From NCBI RefSeq assembly GCF_000526215.1, contig NZ_JAFQ01000004.1, positions 682,001 to 746,000 on the forward strand: 64,000 nucleotides of DNA, in the 5' to 3' direction. The notes beneath the pieces were generated by a model. That model ran no database searches, was not told the origin of the DNA, and saw only the letters and a program-made list of their open reading frames with translations. This document shows, piece after piece, positions 8,383 to 15,486 of the stretch (the stretch's first letter is position 1; each line of letters begins with the position of its first letter). The stretch comes from Nocardia sp. BMG51109 (GTDB taxonomy: Bacteria; Actinomycetota; Actinomycetes; Mycobacteriales; Mycobacteriaceae). The translations under genes and the position numbers were made by a program.

Positions 8383-8721
8383 ATGCCTCGCAATCTATTT
8401 CGTGCTGCCATCCTTGCCACTGCGGTGATGGGCACGGTGCTCGTTGGCGCCGGTGATAGATCGGCCAGCGCCACACCATCCAGCCGCTGCACGATTACGG
8501 CTCCGGTGCAGGCCGACGTGCCCGACAACGTAAAGCAGTACTGCGACCGGCAGTACTACGACGAACTCATCCCCGGCTGTCAGGCGCGTTTCAGCACCTC
8601 GGACAAGCGAAAGCAATGCTACGAACTGGCCAACCAGTGGTACGCGGAATGCCTGCGCGGCAAGCACTATCCATTCCGGTGGGCTCACGCGCGGCTGCCC
8701 GAAGCCGAAGCGGCGGAATAG
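8383..8721 (+). CDS. Small secreted Cys-containing protein, unknown function
   Basis: A 112-residue protein with an N-terminal Sec signal peptide: basic MPRNLFR, a hydrophobic stretch to about residue 24, and likely cleavage after SASA. The mature part is polar, rich in Tyr and charged residues, and has five Cys (near 37, 54, 67, 79 and 90), so extracytoplasmic disulfides are possible, though the odd number leaves one unpaired. AGGGGGAATCCC precedes the ATG. I do not recognise the family. It sits beside broken XRE regulator copies in a rearranged region. Confidence 0.7.
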   Translation: MPRNLFRAAILATAVMGTVLVGAGDRSASATPSSRCTITAPVQADVPDNVKQYCDRQYYDELIPGCQARFSTSDKRKQCYELANQWYAECLRGKHYPFRWAHARLPEAEAAE

Positions 8722-8731
8722 GATCGAGGGT

Positions 8732-9028
8732 ATGCCAATCACGTGGGAGCTGGGCGAACCGATCGCGATCCGCACGCTGCACCGAGGAGACGAGCCGGTC
8801 ACCGTGGAAATAGGCCGGCCGCGGCCGTACATGGAAAGCGACGACTGCTTCTGCCCATTCCGCATCAGCGGCACCGACTTACTGGAAGAGGGGTACGCGG
8901 TCGGCGTCGATGCCGTCCAGGCCCTCACCCTGACACTCGCCCGCATCGGGGATGTGCTGGCCGCCAGCGGGGATGGGTACACCTTCCTGGGCGGCGAGGA
9001 TCTGGGGTTCCCGCGAAGTTCGGGGTAA
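8732..9028 (+). CDS. Conserved hypothetical protein, DUF6968-like
   Basis: A 98-residue cytosolic protein. The pattern of an early IGRPRP segment, a Cys-containing CFCPFRISG stretch and then GVDAVQALTLTLARIGDVL resembles the small actinobacterial DUF6968 family, whose function is unknown. ATG 8732 follows a TAGGAT box (8719-8724) by seven bases without a ribosome-binding site, so a leaderless transcript is likely. A strong terminator follows at 9043. Identification is by pattern recall only. Confidence 0.65.
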   Translation: MPITWELGEPIAIRTLHRGDEPVTVEIGRPRPYMESDDCFCPFRISGTDLLEEGYAVGVDAVQALTLTLARIGDVLAASGDGYTFLGGEDLGFPRSSG

Positions 9029-9042
9029 TTCGCGCTGCACTC

Positions 9043-9081
9043 GAAAAAGCCCGCCAGCTGCCAAGGCTGGCGGGCTTTTTC
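9043..9081. terminator. Bidirectional rho-independent terminator
   Basis: A perfect 16-bp stem (9043-9058 with 9066-9081, core GCCCGCCAGC/GCTGGCGGGC) has a seven-base loop and A5/T5 flanks on both sides. It gives U-tracts in both directions, serving the plus-strand gene ending at 9028 and the minus-strand pseudogene ending at 9090. Confidence 0.92.
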
Positions 9082-9089
9082 GGTGGTGC

Positions 9090-9575
9090 CTACGTCATCG
9101 GCTGTTCGCGCAGATACCCATCCAGCTTCACCACCGGCGCCGATCCCTGCCAGGAAGTCATGGAGGCACGAACGGTTTGGATGCGTTCAGCCAGCTGCAC
9201 CGAGCGGTTTTGCCGCGCCCAACTGGCGGCATCCATCAGGGCGCTCACGGCTTGTTCGGGTTCGTCGGAATGGACTAGGTAGTGGCCAAGTAGAGCTTGG
9301 AAAAAGCGTTGTCACGCACCAGTTGCGGATCATGCAGCTTGAGAGATTGCTCCGCTTGAGCCACCGCCCGCTGGGGCTGTCCCAAGTTCAGGTAGCACTG
9401 GCTCTCAGTGTGCGGCAGAAAGCCATCATCGTAGAAATACGCCAAGACGAATCTTACGGTGCCGCTTCGGATTTCGCCCGCGCATAGGAGGTACGGGCGA
9501 GCTCCAAGGCGGCGAAGCACGGCGGCCACCGACTACATGCGCGATCGGCGATACTTCATACACTTCATCTGCCAT
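9090..9575 (-). pseudogene. Chimeric pseudogene: TrmO-like N-terminus joined to TPR-regulator C-terminus
   Basis: The first 17 codons (from 9575, MADEVYEVSPIAHVVGG) match the start of the TrmO-like gene at 11861. The sequence then switches, in another frame, to the C-terminal part of an XRE/TPR regulator (YLNLGQPQRAVAQAEQSLKL, then FSKLYLATT). Near 9277 a one-base deletion produces an in-frame TAG. The adjacent frame continues with regulator sequence (VHSDEPEQAVSALMDAASWA) to the natural stop at 9090. The piece is therefore broken twice, by a recombination joint and by a frameshift. Confidence 0.7.
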
Positions 9576-9610
9576 ACGATCTGTCTCCTATTTTTCGTTG
9601 ACCGCCAGAT
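9518..9610. repeat. 93-bp duplicated gene-junction segment, copy 1
   Basis: Matches 11805-11897 with about five mismatches. On the minus strand it spans the last codons of the upstream gene (LAVNEK and stop), the intergenic leader and the first ~17 codons of the TrmO-like gene. Here the upstream partner is the GNAT gene. Confidence 0.85.
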
Positions 9611-10181
9611 CCAGATCGCGGATGAGCACATCGAATTTGGGTGCGTCCGGCCAGCCGGGCCGCAACCATCCGATCCGATGCCAGCCCCATGCCCGGTACC
9701 GCTGATAGGCACGCTCGTTGTCCGCCTCGACCAGCAAAGTCGCCCGCAGTTCGGTTCTGGAACCGAGCAATTCGTCATGCAAAGCACGCGCTACACCCCG
9801 GCCAGCGTATTCGGTGCACACCATTATCTCGCTGAGCCCGAACGTCCGCGTACCGTCCTCGGCGGTGAACTCCTCGAGATCGTCGCCGATGTCGAGATTG
9901 AGCCCTGTCCACCATCGCGCGTTCTCGGGTAGCGACCAGCCCCAGATTTGACCCGCGGGCTTGCCATCGACTCGCGCGATCACATACGCGAAGCCTCTGT
10001 TTCGGGGATCGGTGTAGGAATCGAATCGGCGCATGAACTCGGAAGGCGAGTCGAACGGGTCTCCGGAGGCGATCGCCTGGACGTATGAACGGCGATAGAT
10101 GTCTTCGACCGTATCGCGTATGGAACGTGCTGCGGCGGCATCGCAATGCTCGAACTCCAGGCCCTCCAGCAAGCTGGTCAT
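9588..10181 (-). CDS. GNAT family N-acetyltransferase
   Basis: A 197-residue acetyl-CoA-dependent N-acyltransferase; the acceptor is unknown. The acetyl-CoA-binding motif is visible as YAGRGVARALHDELL after the beta-strand SEIMVCTE, followed by LLVEADNERAYQRYRAWGW, the usual C-terminal wedge. AAGGTGA stands seven bases before the ATG. Its last codons (LAVNEK) lie in a 93-bp segment duplicated from the end of the XRE regulator at 11874 (LAVNQK), so the C-terminal few residues may have been acquired by recombination. Confidence 0.85.
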   Translation of the reverse strand: MTSLLEGLEFEHCDAAAARSIRDTVEDIYRRSYVQAIASGDPFDSPSEFMRRFDSYTDPRNRGFAYVIARVDGKPAGQIWGWSLPENARWWTGLNLDIGDDLEEFTAEDGTRTFGLSEIMVCTEYAGRGVARALHDELLGSRTELRATLLVEADNERAYQRYRAWGWHRIGWLRPGWPDAPKFDVLIRDLDLAVNEK

Positions 10182-10217
10182 GCAGTAATCACCTTCTGTG
10201 TCAGGGAATTCGGCGCT

Positions 10218-10305
10218 GCTGATCTATCTGAGAGAACAAAAACATCACGTCCCTGACGGCAGCAACGTCAGCCTCCCCACCGTGACCGACAATCGCCTTC
10301 CGTAC
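10218..10305 (-). pseudogene. Internal fragment of XRE/TPR regulator (repeat copy 1)
   Basis: About 87 bp match 12737-12823 inside the intact regulator gene. On the minus strand they read GEADVAAVRDVMFLFSQIDQ, equivalent to GEADVAVVRDVMLLFSQIDQ there. The fragment lies between the end of the HTH-less regulator and the GNAT gene with no start or surrounding domain, so it is a recombination leftover. Confidence 0.75.
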
Positions 10306-10310
10306 TCGAC

Positions 10311-11327
10311 TCAGGCAGCCGACAACACGCGGGCGCGATCGTTGAAGTCGGCGACGAGCGGATGCGGGCCGAACGACACCATCCGACGCTGGACATCGCG
10401 GACCGCTTCGACAGACCGTGAGGACTTCACCTTGCGGGACAGATCCACCGTGCGCACAGCAGCCACGTACGCCGCTTCGAGATCCCTGTTCTGAATATGC
10501 GTGACCGCAAGCGCGGCATGGGACAGGGCACCGCGGCGTGCCCGGTTCTGGTTGCGCGCGTAGGCAATCGACCGCCGCGCGTGGGGTTCGGCATCACCCG
10601 CGAGCCCGAGATCCCGGAACGAGTTCGCCCACTCGCCACAGATATAAGCAGGGTCGATGAACTGTGCCCATACCGGCTCGGAGCCCCGATCGATCCGATC
10701 GAACGAAGCCTCGGCCTGGTTTATCGCGTGGGCTGTGCCCTTCTTGTCCCCCAGCGTCGCCAACGCGCGCGCTTCCAGTGTCCACAGGTCGGCCATGCAC
10801 GCGGTCGAATGCGCCTTCGCAAGGCCCTGCCTGCCGGCCTGAGCGAGGCGCCGCCCCTCATGGGGGTGCCCCAGCAGTGTCGCCTGATCGGCCATGCCCG
10901 CCAGCACATGCGCCCCGAGTGCGGCATCCTTGGATTCCTCGGCCAGCCGCAACGCTTGAATCAGGTACCGCTGCGCCGCTCCGTGTTCGCCGTTGTCGAA
11001 CGCCATCCACCCCAACAGGTATGTCTGCTCGGCCGCAGCACCCGACAACGCACGCCGGACTTCCTCCGTGTACGTACGCCGCAACAGTGGATAGACGTGC
11101 TCGTTCATGTAACCGGCAAGCAGCAGGCGGCCACTACCCCCGCCCTGAAAGATGTCCATCTCTTGAAAATGCGTGAACATGTTCTTGACCGCAGTGACGT
11201 CCTCCAGCCGGACACGCCGGCGATCGTCGGGCAGCTGGTCCAGAGTGTTCAACAGCCAGTCCCGGGACGGTCCGATCGCCGCGGCAGCAGCGAACGGCGC
11301 ACTGATGAGGAACTTCCTACGATCCAC
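10311..11327 (-). CDS. TPR-containing regulator paralogue lacking its HTH domain
   Basis: A 338-residue ORF homologous to the C-terminal sensor part of the XRE/TPR regulator at 11874. It begins at the linker (DRRKFLISAPFAAAAAIG corresponds to VERRSFLRLG...) and contains helical TPR-like repeats (AAQRYLIQALRLAEESKDAALGAHVLAGMADQ). Upstream codons to about 11370 still encode linker-like sequence in frame, but the DNA-binding domain is missing and the TrmO-like gene follows. It is either a truncated regulator or a sensor domain without DNA binding. Not called dead because the frame is intact. Confidence 0.6.
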   Translation of the reverse strand: MDRRKFLISAPFAAAAAIGPSRDWLLNTLDQLPDDRRRVRLEDVTAVKNMFTHFQEMDIFQGGGSGRLLLAGYMNEHVYPLLRRTYTEEVRRALSGAAAEQTYLLGWMAFDNGEHGAAQRYLIQALRLAEESKDAALGAHVLAGMADQATLLGHPHEGRRLAQAGRQGLAKAHSTACMADLWTLEARALATLGDKKGTAHAINQAEASFDRIDRGSEPVWAQFIDPAYICGEWANSFRDLGLAGDAEPHARRSIAYARNQNRARRGALSHAALAVTHIQNRDLEAAYVAAVRTVDLSRKVKSSRSVEAVRDVQRRMVSFGPHPLVADFNDRARVLSAA

Positions 11328-11390
11328 GTCGGCTCTCCCGAGGTCTGCTACTGCGTTGACGGGCCTTCGCGACCGACCCAGAAGACAGGG

Positions 11391-11861
11391 CTAGAAGTAG
11401 TCCTTCAGCATTTCGGTGGACCACGGAGCTTGCCGGACCTCTCCCCGTGGACCGAATTCCGCAAACCATGGCTTGATGTCCAGCACGGGCGTTCCATCTA
11501 CGGCGTCCAGTTCAGCTACGTGCAGGTCCAGGCCGTCGATGCCGAGCAGTCGTGTGCGGGACACACCCAGCCAGTTCAGGCGGCGCATGTTCCTGTGTCC
11601 GAAGATGCCGACCTTCGGCCATTCGGAGTTGTCACGGGCACTCCGCGCACCGAAATGCAAGTCTGTTTGGTCGGTCAGATGAAATCGGAACACGATCTCC
11701 AGATGGCTGAAAGCGTCCAAGCCCTGTACCGACTCTTCGTTGAACCGGCTGTCGTCGATGCGGATGATTGTCTCTGTACCGCCCCAATGGTCATCTGTGG
11801 GCTCACGGCGGCCACCGACTACGTGCGCGATCGGCGATACCTCATACACTTCGTCTGCCAT
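11391..11861 (-). CDS. trmO: TrmO/TsaA-like S-adenosylmethionine methyltransferase
   Basis: A 156-residue single-domain protein of the UPF0066/TsaA family, whose E. coli member TrmO N6-methylates t6A37 in some tRNAs. Family hallmarks are SPIAHVVGGRREP at the N-terminus, GLDAFSHLEIVFRFH, ARSARDNSEWPKVGIFGHR, LNWLGVSRTRLLGIDGL and the closing DAVDGTPVLDIKPWF. It is smaller than E. coli TrmO, as most actinobacterial members are. Its start codon and leader lie in the 93-bp duplicated segment. It follows the XRE regulator stop by 12 bases, so they are probably cotranscribed. The substrate here is inferred only. Confidence 0.75.
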   Translation of the reverse strand: MADEVYEVSPIAHVVGGRREPTDDHWGGTETIIRIDDSRFNEESVQGLDAFSHLEIVFRFHLTDQTDLHFGARSARDNSEWPKVGIFGHRNMRRLNWLGVSRTRLLGIDGLDLHVAELDAVDGTPVLDIKPWFAEFGPRGEVRQAPWSTEMLKDYF

Positions 11862-11897
11862 ACGATCTGTCTCCTATTTTTGGTTGACGGCCAGATA
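11805..11897. repeat. 93-bp duplicated gene-junction segment, copy 2
   Basis: Counterpart of 9518-9610. It covers the end of the XRE/TPR regulator (LAVNQK and stop) and the start of the intact TrmO-like gene, so this is probably the ancestral arrangement. Confidence 0.85.
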
Positions 11898-13151
11898 TTC
11901 CGCGGCGCGCTGGTCGATCTCACTTATCGGCGCGATGGACTGCCCAAGATAGGGAGCCACGGTCGCCCGGATGTCGCGTGCTACGTTCCGTGTACGTCCC
12001 GACTGCACCCCGTCCATCGCGTCCAGCGCGGATGCCCATGTGGCACAAGCCTGTTCGAGTTCGCCACCTCGGGCCTGTACAGTTCCGAGATACCCGAGAG
12101 TAACCGCGTGAGTCCGGGTAAATTTCGCCGCCTTGCGCTTGCGGACACTCACGGCGAACTGTTCAGCGGCACCGTCCAGATCGCCCGAATCTCTTAATGC
12201 GCAGGCAGTTTCGTGCGCAAGGCTTGCTTCGGAAAAGAAGAAGACCCGAGACGGTTCATGGTCGGAGCCATCGGCGGCCGACAAGTCGCTTTCAGCTTTA
12301 AGCAATGCTGTCGCAGCCTCTGCGGACCGGCCGACTGCGCTTAATGCCTTGGCGTGCACAACTTTCAGCAGCGCTCGCTCACGAGGACTTGCAGTTGTGT
12401 AGCGACTGCCGCCTACTGATGCTTCCGCGAGCTGTAGGCCTTCCTCGGCATGGCCGAGGTCGATGGCTTGATGCGCCATGGCGCGCAACACATGGCCGGT
12501 GAGCGGTTCATCTTCTGCTTCCGTGGAAAGCTTGGTCGATACGGCGAAGTAACGTTGCGCTACCGAGTGCTCGTTATTGTCGAATGCCATCCACCCGGCG
12601 AGGTATGCCAGTTCGGACGCGGCCGCGAACATGTCACGCCGCACTCGTTCACTGGCAAAAGACCCTCGCAGGTAGTTGGTCACGTCGTTTATCAAATACT
12701 GAACAACAGCGGTACGTCCGTGGCCACCTCCGAGCCGCTGATCTATCTGAGAGAACAAGAGCATCACGTCTCTGACGACAGCAACGTCAGCCTCCCCAAC
12801 ATGACCGACAACAGTCTTCGTACTTGGCTTTGCTGCCGTCGCCTGGTCGAGCCATCCGGGGAGAAGCACGGATGCGGAAAGCGCTGTGGAGTATCCGAGC
12901 CGTAGGAAAGAGCGTCGTTCCACATCAGCCTTCCCGAGGTTGAGCAAGGTAGCTACGGGGTCCTGGATGCCACCAAAACGCCGTTCGTACCACGCTATGA
13001 CATCGAGTGGCGGTGTTCGTTCTCCGGTCTCGTAGTAGCCGAGTGTGGTCTTGCCGTAATGGATCTCGGCAGCGACCGCACCCAGGGACGCTCCGGCTGC
13101 CTCCCGGGCTGCCCGGAGCTGCGCACCGACGATCGCGGCGTGGCTGTCCAT
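11874..13151 (-). CDS. XRE-family regulator with C-terminal TPR sensor domain
   Basis: A 425-residue regulator. Residues about 10-65 form an XRE HTH (LRAAREAAGASLGAVAAEI, then TTLGYYETGERTPP). The rest is alpha-helical with TPR-like repeats typical of actinobacterial signal-sensing XRE proteins. A longer upstream frame exists, but ATG 13151 is chosen because MDSHAAIVGAQLR is a normal N-terminus and an AATCTA (TAGATT on the coding strand) -10 at 13159-13164 sits seven bases upstream, implying a leaderless mRNA. Probably cotranscribed with the TrmO-like gene. Partial copies of this gene occur at 8.1, 9.1, 10.2 and 10.3 kb. Confidence 0.85.
   Translation of the reverse strand: MDSHAAIVGAQLRAAREAAGASLGAVAAEIHYGKTTLGYYETGERTPPLDVIAWYERRFGGIQDPVATLLNLGKADVERRSFLRLGYSTALSASVLLPGWLDQATAAKPSTKTVVGHVGEADVAVVRDVMLLFSQIDQRLGGGHGRTAVVQYLINDVTNYLRGSFASERVRRDMFAAASELAYLAGWMAFDNNEHSVAQRYFAVSTKLSTEAEDEPLTGHVLRAMAHQAIDLGHAEEGLQLAEASVGGSRYTTASPRERALLKVVHAKALSAVGRSAEAATALLKAESDLSAADGSDHEPSRVFFFSEASLAHETACALRDSGDLDGAAEQFAVSVRKRKAAKFTRTHAVTLGYLGTVQARGGELEQACATWASALDAMDGVQSGRTRNVARDIRATVAPYLGQSIAPISEIDQRAAEYLAVNQK
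12737..12823. repeat. Regulator-internal repeat, copy 2 (parent)
   Basis: Segment of the intact XRE/TPR gene duplicated at 10218-10305. It encodes the region right after the HTH-sensor linker. Confidence 0.75.
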
Positions 13152-13266
13152 GACATCGAATCTAACCCGCTGTGGACGCGCTGTGGACGCAATCTCGTAG
13201 GTCTCCAGGTGTGTCCGGTGCTTGTCTGAGTTGACGAAGCGCGAGCATCGAACAGGAGAAGCGACC

Positions 13267-13386
13267 ATGAAAAAGAGGGCGCGTGACGGGGTGACTGCGA
13301 TCCTCCAGGAAGCAGCCCACGGTGATGTCGAAGCTTTTGGAAAACGTTGCGGCAGAGCTGAAAGGACAGGGCATGGATTCCGGTGA
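13267..13386 (+). CDS. Possible 39-residue basic small protein
   Basis: Short ORF starting MKKRARDGVTAILQEAAHGD, with a well-placed ribosome-binding site (AGGAG, eight bases before the ATG). It overlaps the next gene's start (13373) by 14 bases in another frame, which could couple their translation. It diverges from the XRE regulator. No recognised family; rich in Arg and Lys. It may be a real small protein or a leader peptide. Confidence 0.4.
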   Translation: MKKRARDGVTAILQEAAHGDVEAFGKRCGRAERTGHGFR

Positions 13387-14038
13387 CCGGCGCGACAAGC
13401 CCACCGCGGTCTGTCTCGTACGACCAGACATATCGGGGCTCGAAGCACCACGGCACGCGACACTGGCGCAACGGCACGCCGCACAGCGCGGGTACATCAG
13501 CCTGTACACCGTGCGGCCACCAACCGACAGCCCCGACCCGATCGGCTACGCGCTCGGGCTGGCTGCCGGGCTCGCGGTCGACGCGCTGGTCGTCTACGAC
13601 CTGGCCGCCGTCGACAACCAGCCGTCACGGGTGTGTGAGCTGTTCGACCTGGAAACGGTTTGCCCGCCGATCACTTGGGCGGCAGCACTGCCGAGCACGT
13701 CCGACACCGAGCACGCCCATCCTGACCACCGGCTCACCGGTGCCGAGGCCGCGCAAATCCTCCAGCAGCACATCCGTTGCCGCGCACTCGAGTGTCCGTT
13801 GAAAGCCAGCGCGTATACCCGCCTCGTCAAGGCCGGGAAGATCGTGCCTCCAACGAAGACTCCGCGGGAACGCGCGGCCGCGCGGGGAATCCCGTTCCCG
13901 CCTCAGTCGTCCGATCCGCTGACGCTGCCGTCCGGCCCGGACATGCAAACGCTGCTGGCGGTGCTCGACGGGTTGGCCGATCCAGATGCCGATCACCGGA
14001 TGCTCGCCGCGCGCCTTTCCTCGGATACCGAGGGATAG
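13373..14038 (+). CDS. Hypothetical protein
   Basis: A 221-residue cytosolic protein, no signal or membrane segment. Residues about 10-90 (AVCLVRPDISGLEAPRH..., then GLAVDALVVYDLAAVDNQ) look like an alpha/beta domain with faint resemblance to a resolvase N-terminal fold, without a clear catalytic Ser motif. The C-terminal half is polar with Pro-rich linkers. ATG 13373 is chosen because AAAGGACAGG lies just upstream. The next gene begins five bases after its stop, so it is the first large gene of an operon divergent from the XRE regulator. Function unknown. Confidence 0.6.
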   Translation: MDSGDRRDKPTAVCLVRPDISGLEAPRHATLAQRHAAQRGYISLYTVRPPTDSPDPIGYALGLAAGLAVDALVVYDLAAVDNQPSRVCELFDLETVCPPITWAAALPSTSDTEHAHPDHRLTGAEAAQILQQHIRCRALECPLKASAYTRLVKAGKIVPPTKTPRERAAARGIPFPPQSSDPLTLPSGPDMQTLLAVLDGLADPDADHRMLAARLSSDTEG

Positions 14039-14043
14039 GCACC

Positions 14044-14670
14044 GTGCCCAGCGCAGACAGCGCGACCGAGCACCGAACCGAACTTGACGACGTGGAGGTG
14101 GCCTGGCCGACTGGTGGTCCTCGTCCACGCCGGGCACGGCCCCTTCTGCCTGCCGTATTCAGCAGCGCGGAAATCCGGTCCCCCTCGACACCGCCCACGA
14201 CGTCCGGGGGCGAGTTCCTGCCCACGAAACACGAACTCCTGCTGGCCTTCTCAGGTCACCCAGTCGACGGGCCGTTGCTGGTGCAGGCCCGTTCACTCGC
14301 TGAATCGCACCGGCAGCGCCGTGAGAGTCCGCTCCGCGTTTCCGAATGCGATTGCCGCCGCGCAGAACTCGTCGCCGAGATCGACCGGTGGGTGAGCGAT
14401 CACGCCCCAACACCGCATCATGCCGCTCCCACCCATCTGGAAACAATCGGAGTCCTGCTCGATCGCATGGCGGCGTCGGCGGATCGAGCACTGCTGCTGC
14501 TCACGACAGACGGCCCGCGCAGCGAGCGGATGCGCCAGGCGTGGTGGCGCCTGGGCGAGTTGGAACTTCGGTACGCCGATCTTGCCGATGCGGTCGCCGA
14601 GCGCCGCCGACGACTTCCCGAACATCCACGTAGCCCACGACGTTTACCACGATCGAAAGGTTCGAGATGA
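14044..14670 (+). CDS. DUF4254-like protein
   Basis: A 208-residue protein starting at GTG 14044, five bases after the preceding stop. The second half contains the DUF4254 pattern: LPTKHELLLAFSGHP, then LVQARSLAESHRQR, CDCRRAELVAEIDRWVSDH and LGVLLDRMAASADRALLLL-like helices, ending RQAWWRLGELELRYADLADAV. Members of this family are soluble, helical and often linked to glycosyltransferase or nucleotide-sugar genes, consistent with the galE gene 0.8 kb downstream. The first ~55 residues are low-complexity and probably disordered. Exact function unknown. Confidence 0.65.
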   Translation: MPSADSATEHRTELDDVEVAWPTGGPRPRRARPLLPAVFSSAEIRSPSTPPTTSGGEFLPTKHELLLAFSGHPVDGPLLVQARSLAESHRQRRESPLRVSECDCRRAELVAEIDRWVSDHAPTPHHAAPTHLETIGVLLDRMAASADRALLLLTTDGPRSERMRQAWWRLGELELRYADLADAVAERRRRLPEHPRSPRRLPRSKGSR

Positions 14671-14741
14671 CCATATTGTCAACCGATCCACAGTTCCTCT
14701 CCGGGGGGTTCGTTGTACTGCAATGAGATTCGGGAGGAAGA

Positions 14742-15185
14742 ATGAAACCGATACGACCGGTTGTGGTCTCCGCTGGAGTTGTCGCCGTAGCCGCAGCCGG
14801 CATCGCGGTAGGCGGTGCCGGGACGGCCCAGGCTGCGCAATCCTGCGGGTTCGAATTCATGTGGACACGTCCCAGTGTGCTGCCGCCGCAAGTATTGGCG
14901 GTCGGCAATGCTCAGTGCACAGTGCCGCCGGAGGAACACATCGTCATGCTGAAGCTGGAATTCCAGCCCGCCGGTGGCTCGCGGTGGGGGGTGACGTCAG
15001 CGACGCAGCCAGACCGCAGGATTCCGAACCACGACGCCCGCTACGAAGTGTCCGCCCCCTGCTACGCCGGGACATGGCGGGCGGGCGTGGAGATCTGGGG
15101 CAGTATCAGGGGGAACCCGTTTACGTTCAGCGACAGGTCTGGATCAGTCGACGTTCCGGCAAGCAAATGTGCCCCCAGAGGTTAG
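14742..15185 (+). CDS. Secreted protein of unknown function, two probable disulfides
   Basis: A 147-residue exported protein. A clear Sec signal peptide (MKPIRPVVV, hydrophobic Ala/Val core, cleavage near GTAQA|AQSC) is followed by a beta-rich mature domain with four Cys (near 35, 59, 107 and 143), enough for two disulfide bonds. AGGAAGA precedes the ATG. The mature sequence shows no catalytic motif. It lies in the same orientation as its neighbours but with its own 70-bp upstream gap. Confidence 0.75.
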   Translation: MKPIRPVVVSAGVVAVAAAGIAVGGAGTAQAAQSCGFEFMWTRPSVLPPQVLAVGNAQCTVPPEEHIVMLKLEFQPAGGSRWGVTSATQPDRRIPNHDARYEVSAPCYAGTWRAGVEIWGSIRGNPFTFSDRSGSVDVPASKCAPRG

Positions 15186-15194
15186 GAGACCACC

Positions 15195-15383
15195 GTGAGT
15201 TCCGATATCGCTACATCGCGACAGCTGCGCGACGACCTCCAGGCTCTCACCGAAAGGGCTGCGGCGCTGGTTGGTTCAGACCATCCGGCAGTGGCGAAGC
15301 TGATCGAAGCGGCTGACGAGTTGACGAAAGCGGCGCTCGCCGACAAGCCACGCAGCTACGGAGACATACCGGACCAGAACTGA
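15195..15383 (+). CDS. Small hypothetical protein, 62 residues
   Basis: Begins at GTG 15195, with GGAG seven bases upstream and only nine bases after the secreted-protein stop. The sequence is almost entirely helical and Ala/Leu-rich (LRDDLQALTERAAALVG, then KLIEAADELTKAALAD), suggesting a short helical hairpin. No family recognised. Confidence 0.6.
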   Translation: MSSDIATSRQLRDDLQALTERAAALVGSDHPAVAKLIEAADELTKAALADKPRSYGDIPDQN

Positions 15384-15486
15384 TAGTGCTGGTCGAACCC
15401 GATCTTCAATTCAACACTCGCAAGCGCCGCGCGGTTAGGTCACCGCAGCGGACCCCGAGCGAGCTCACTATGAAAGTTGAGGTTTC

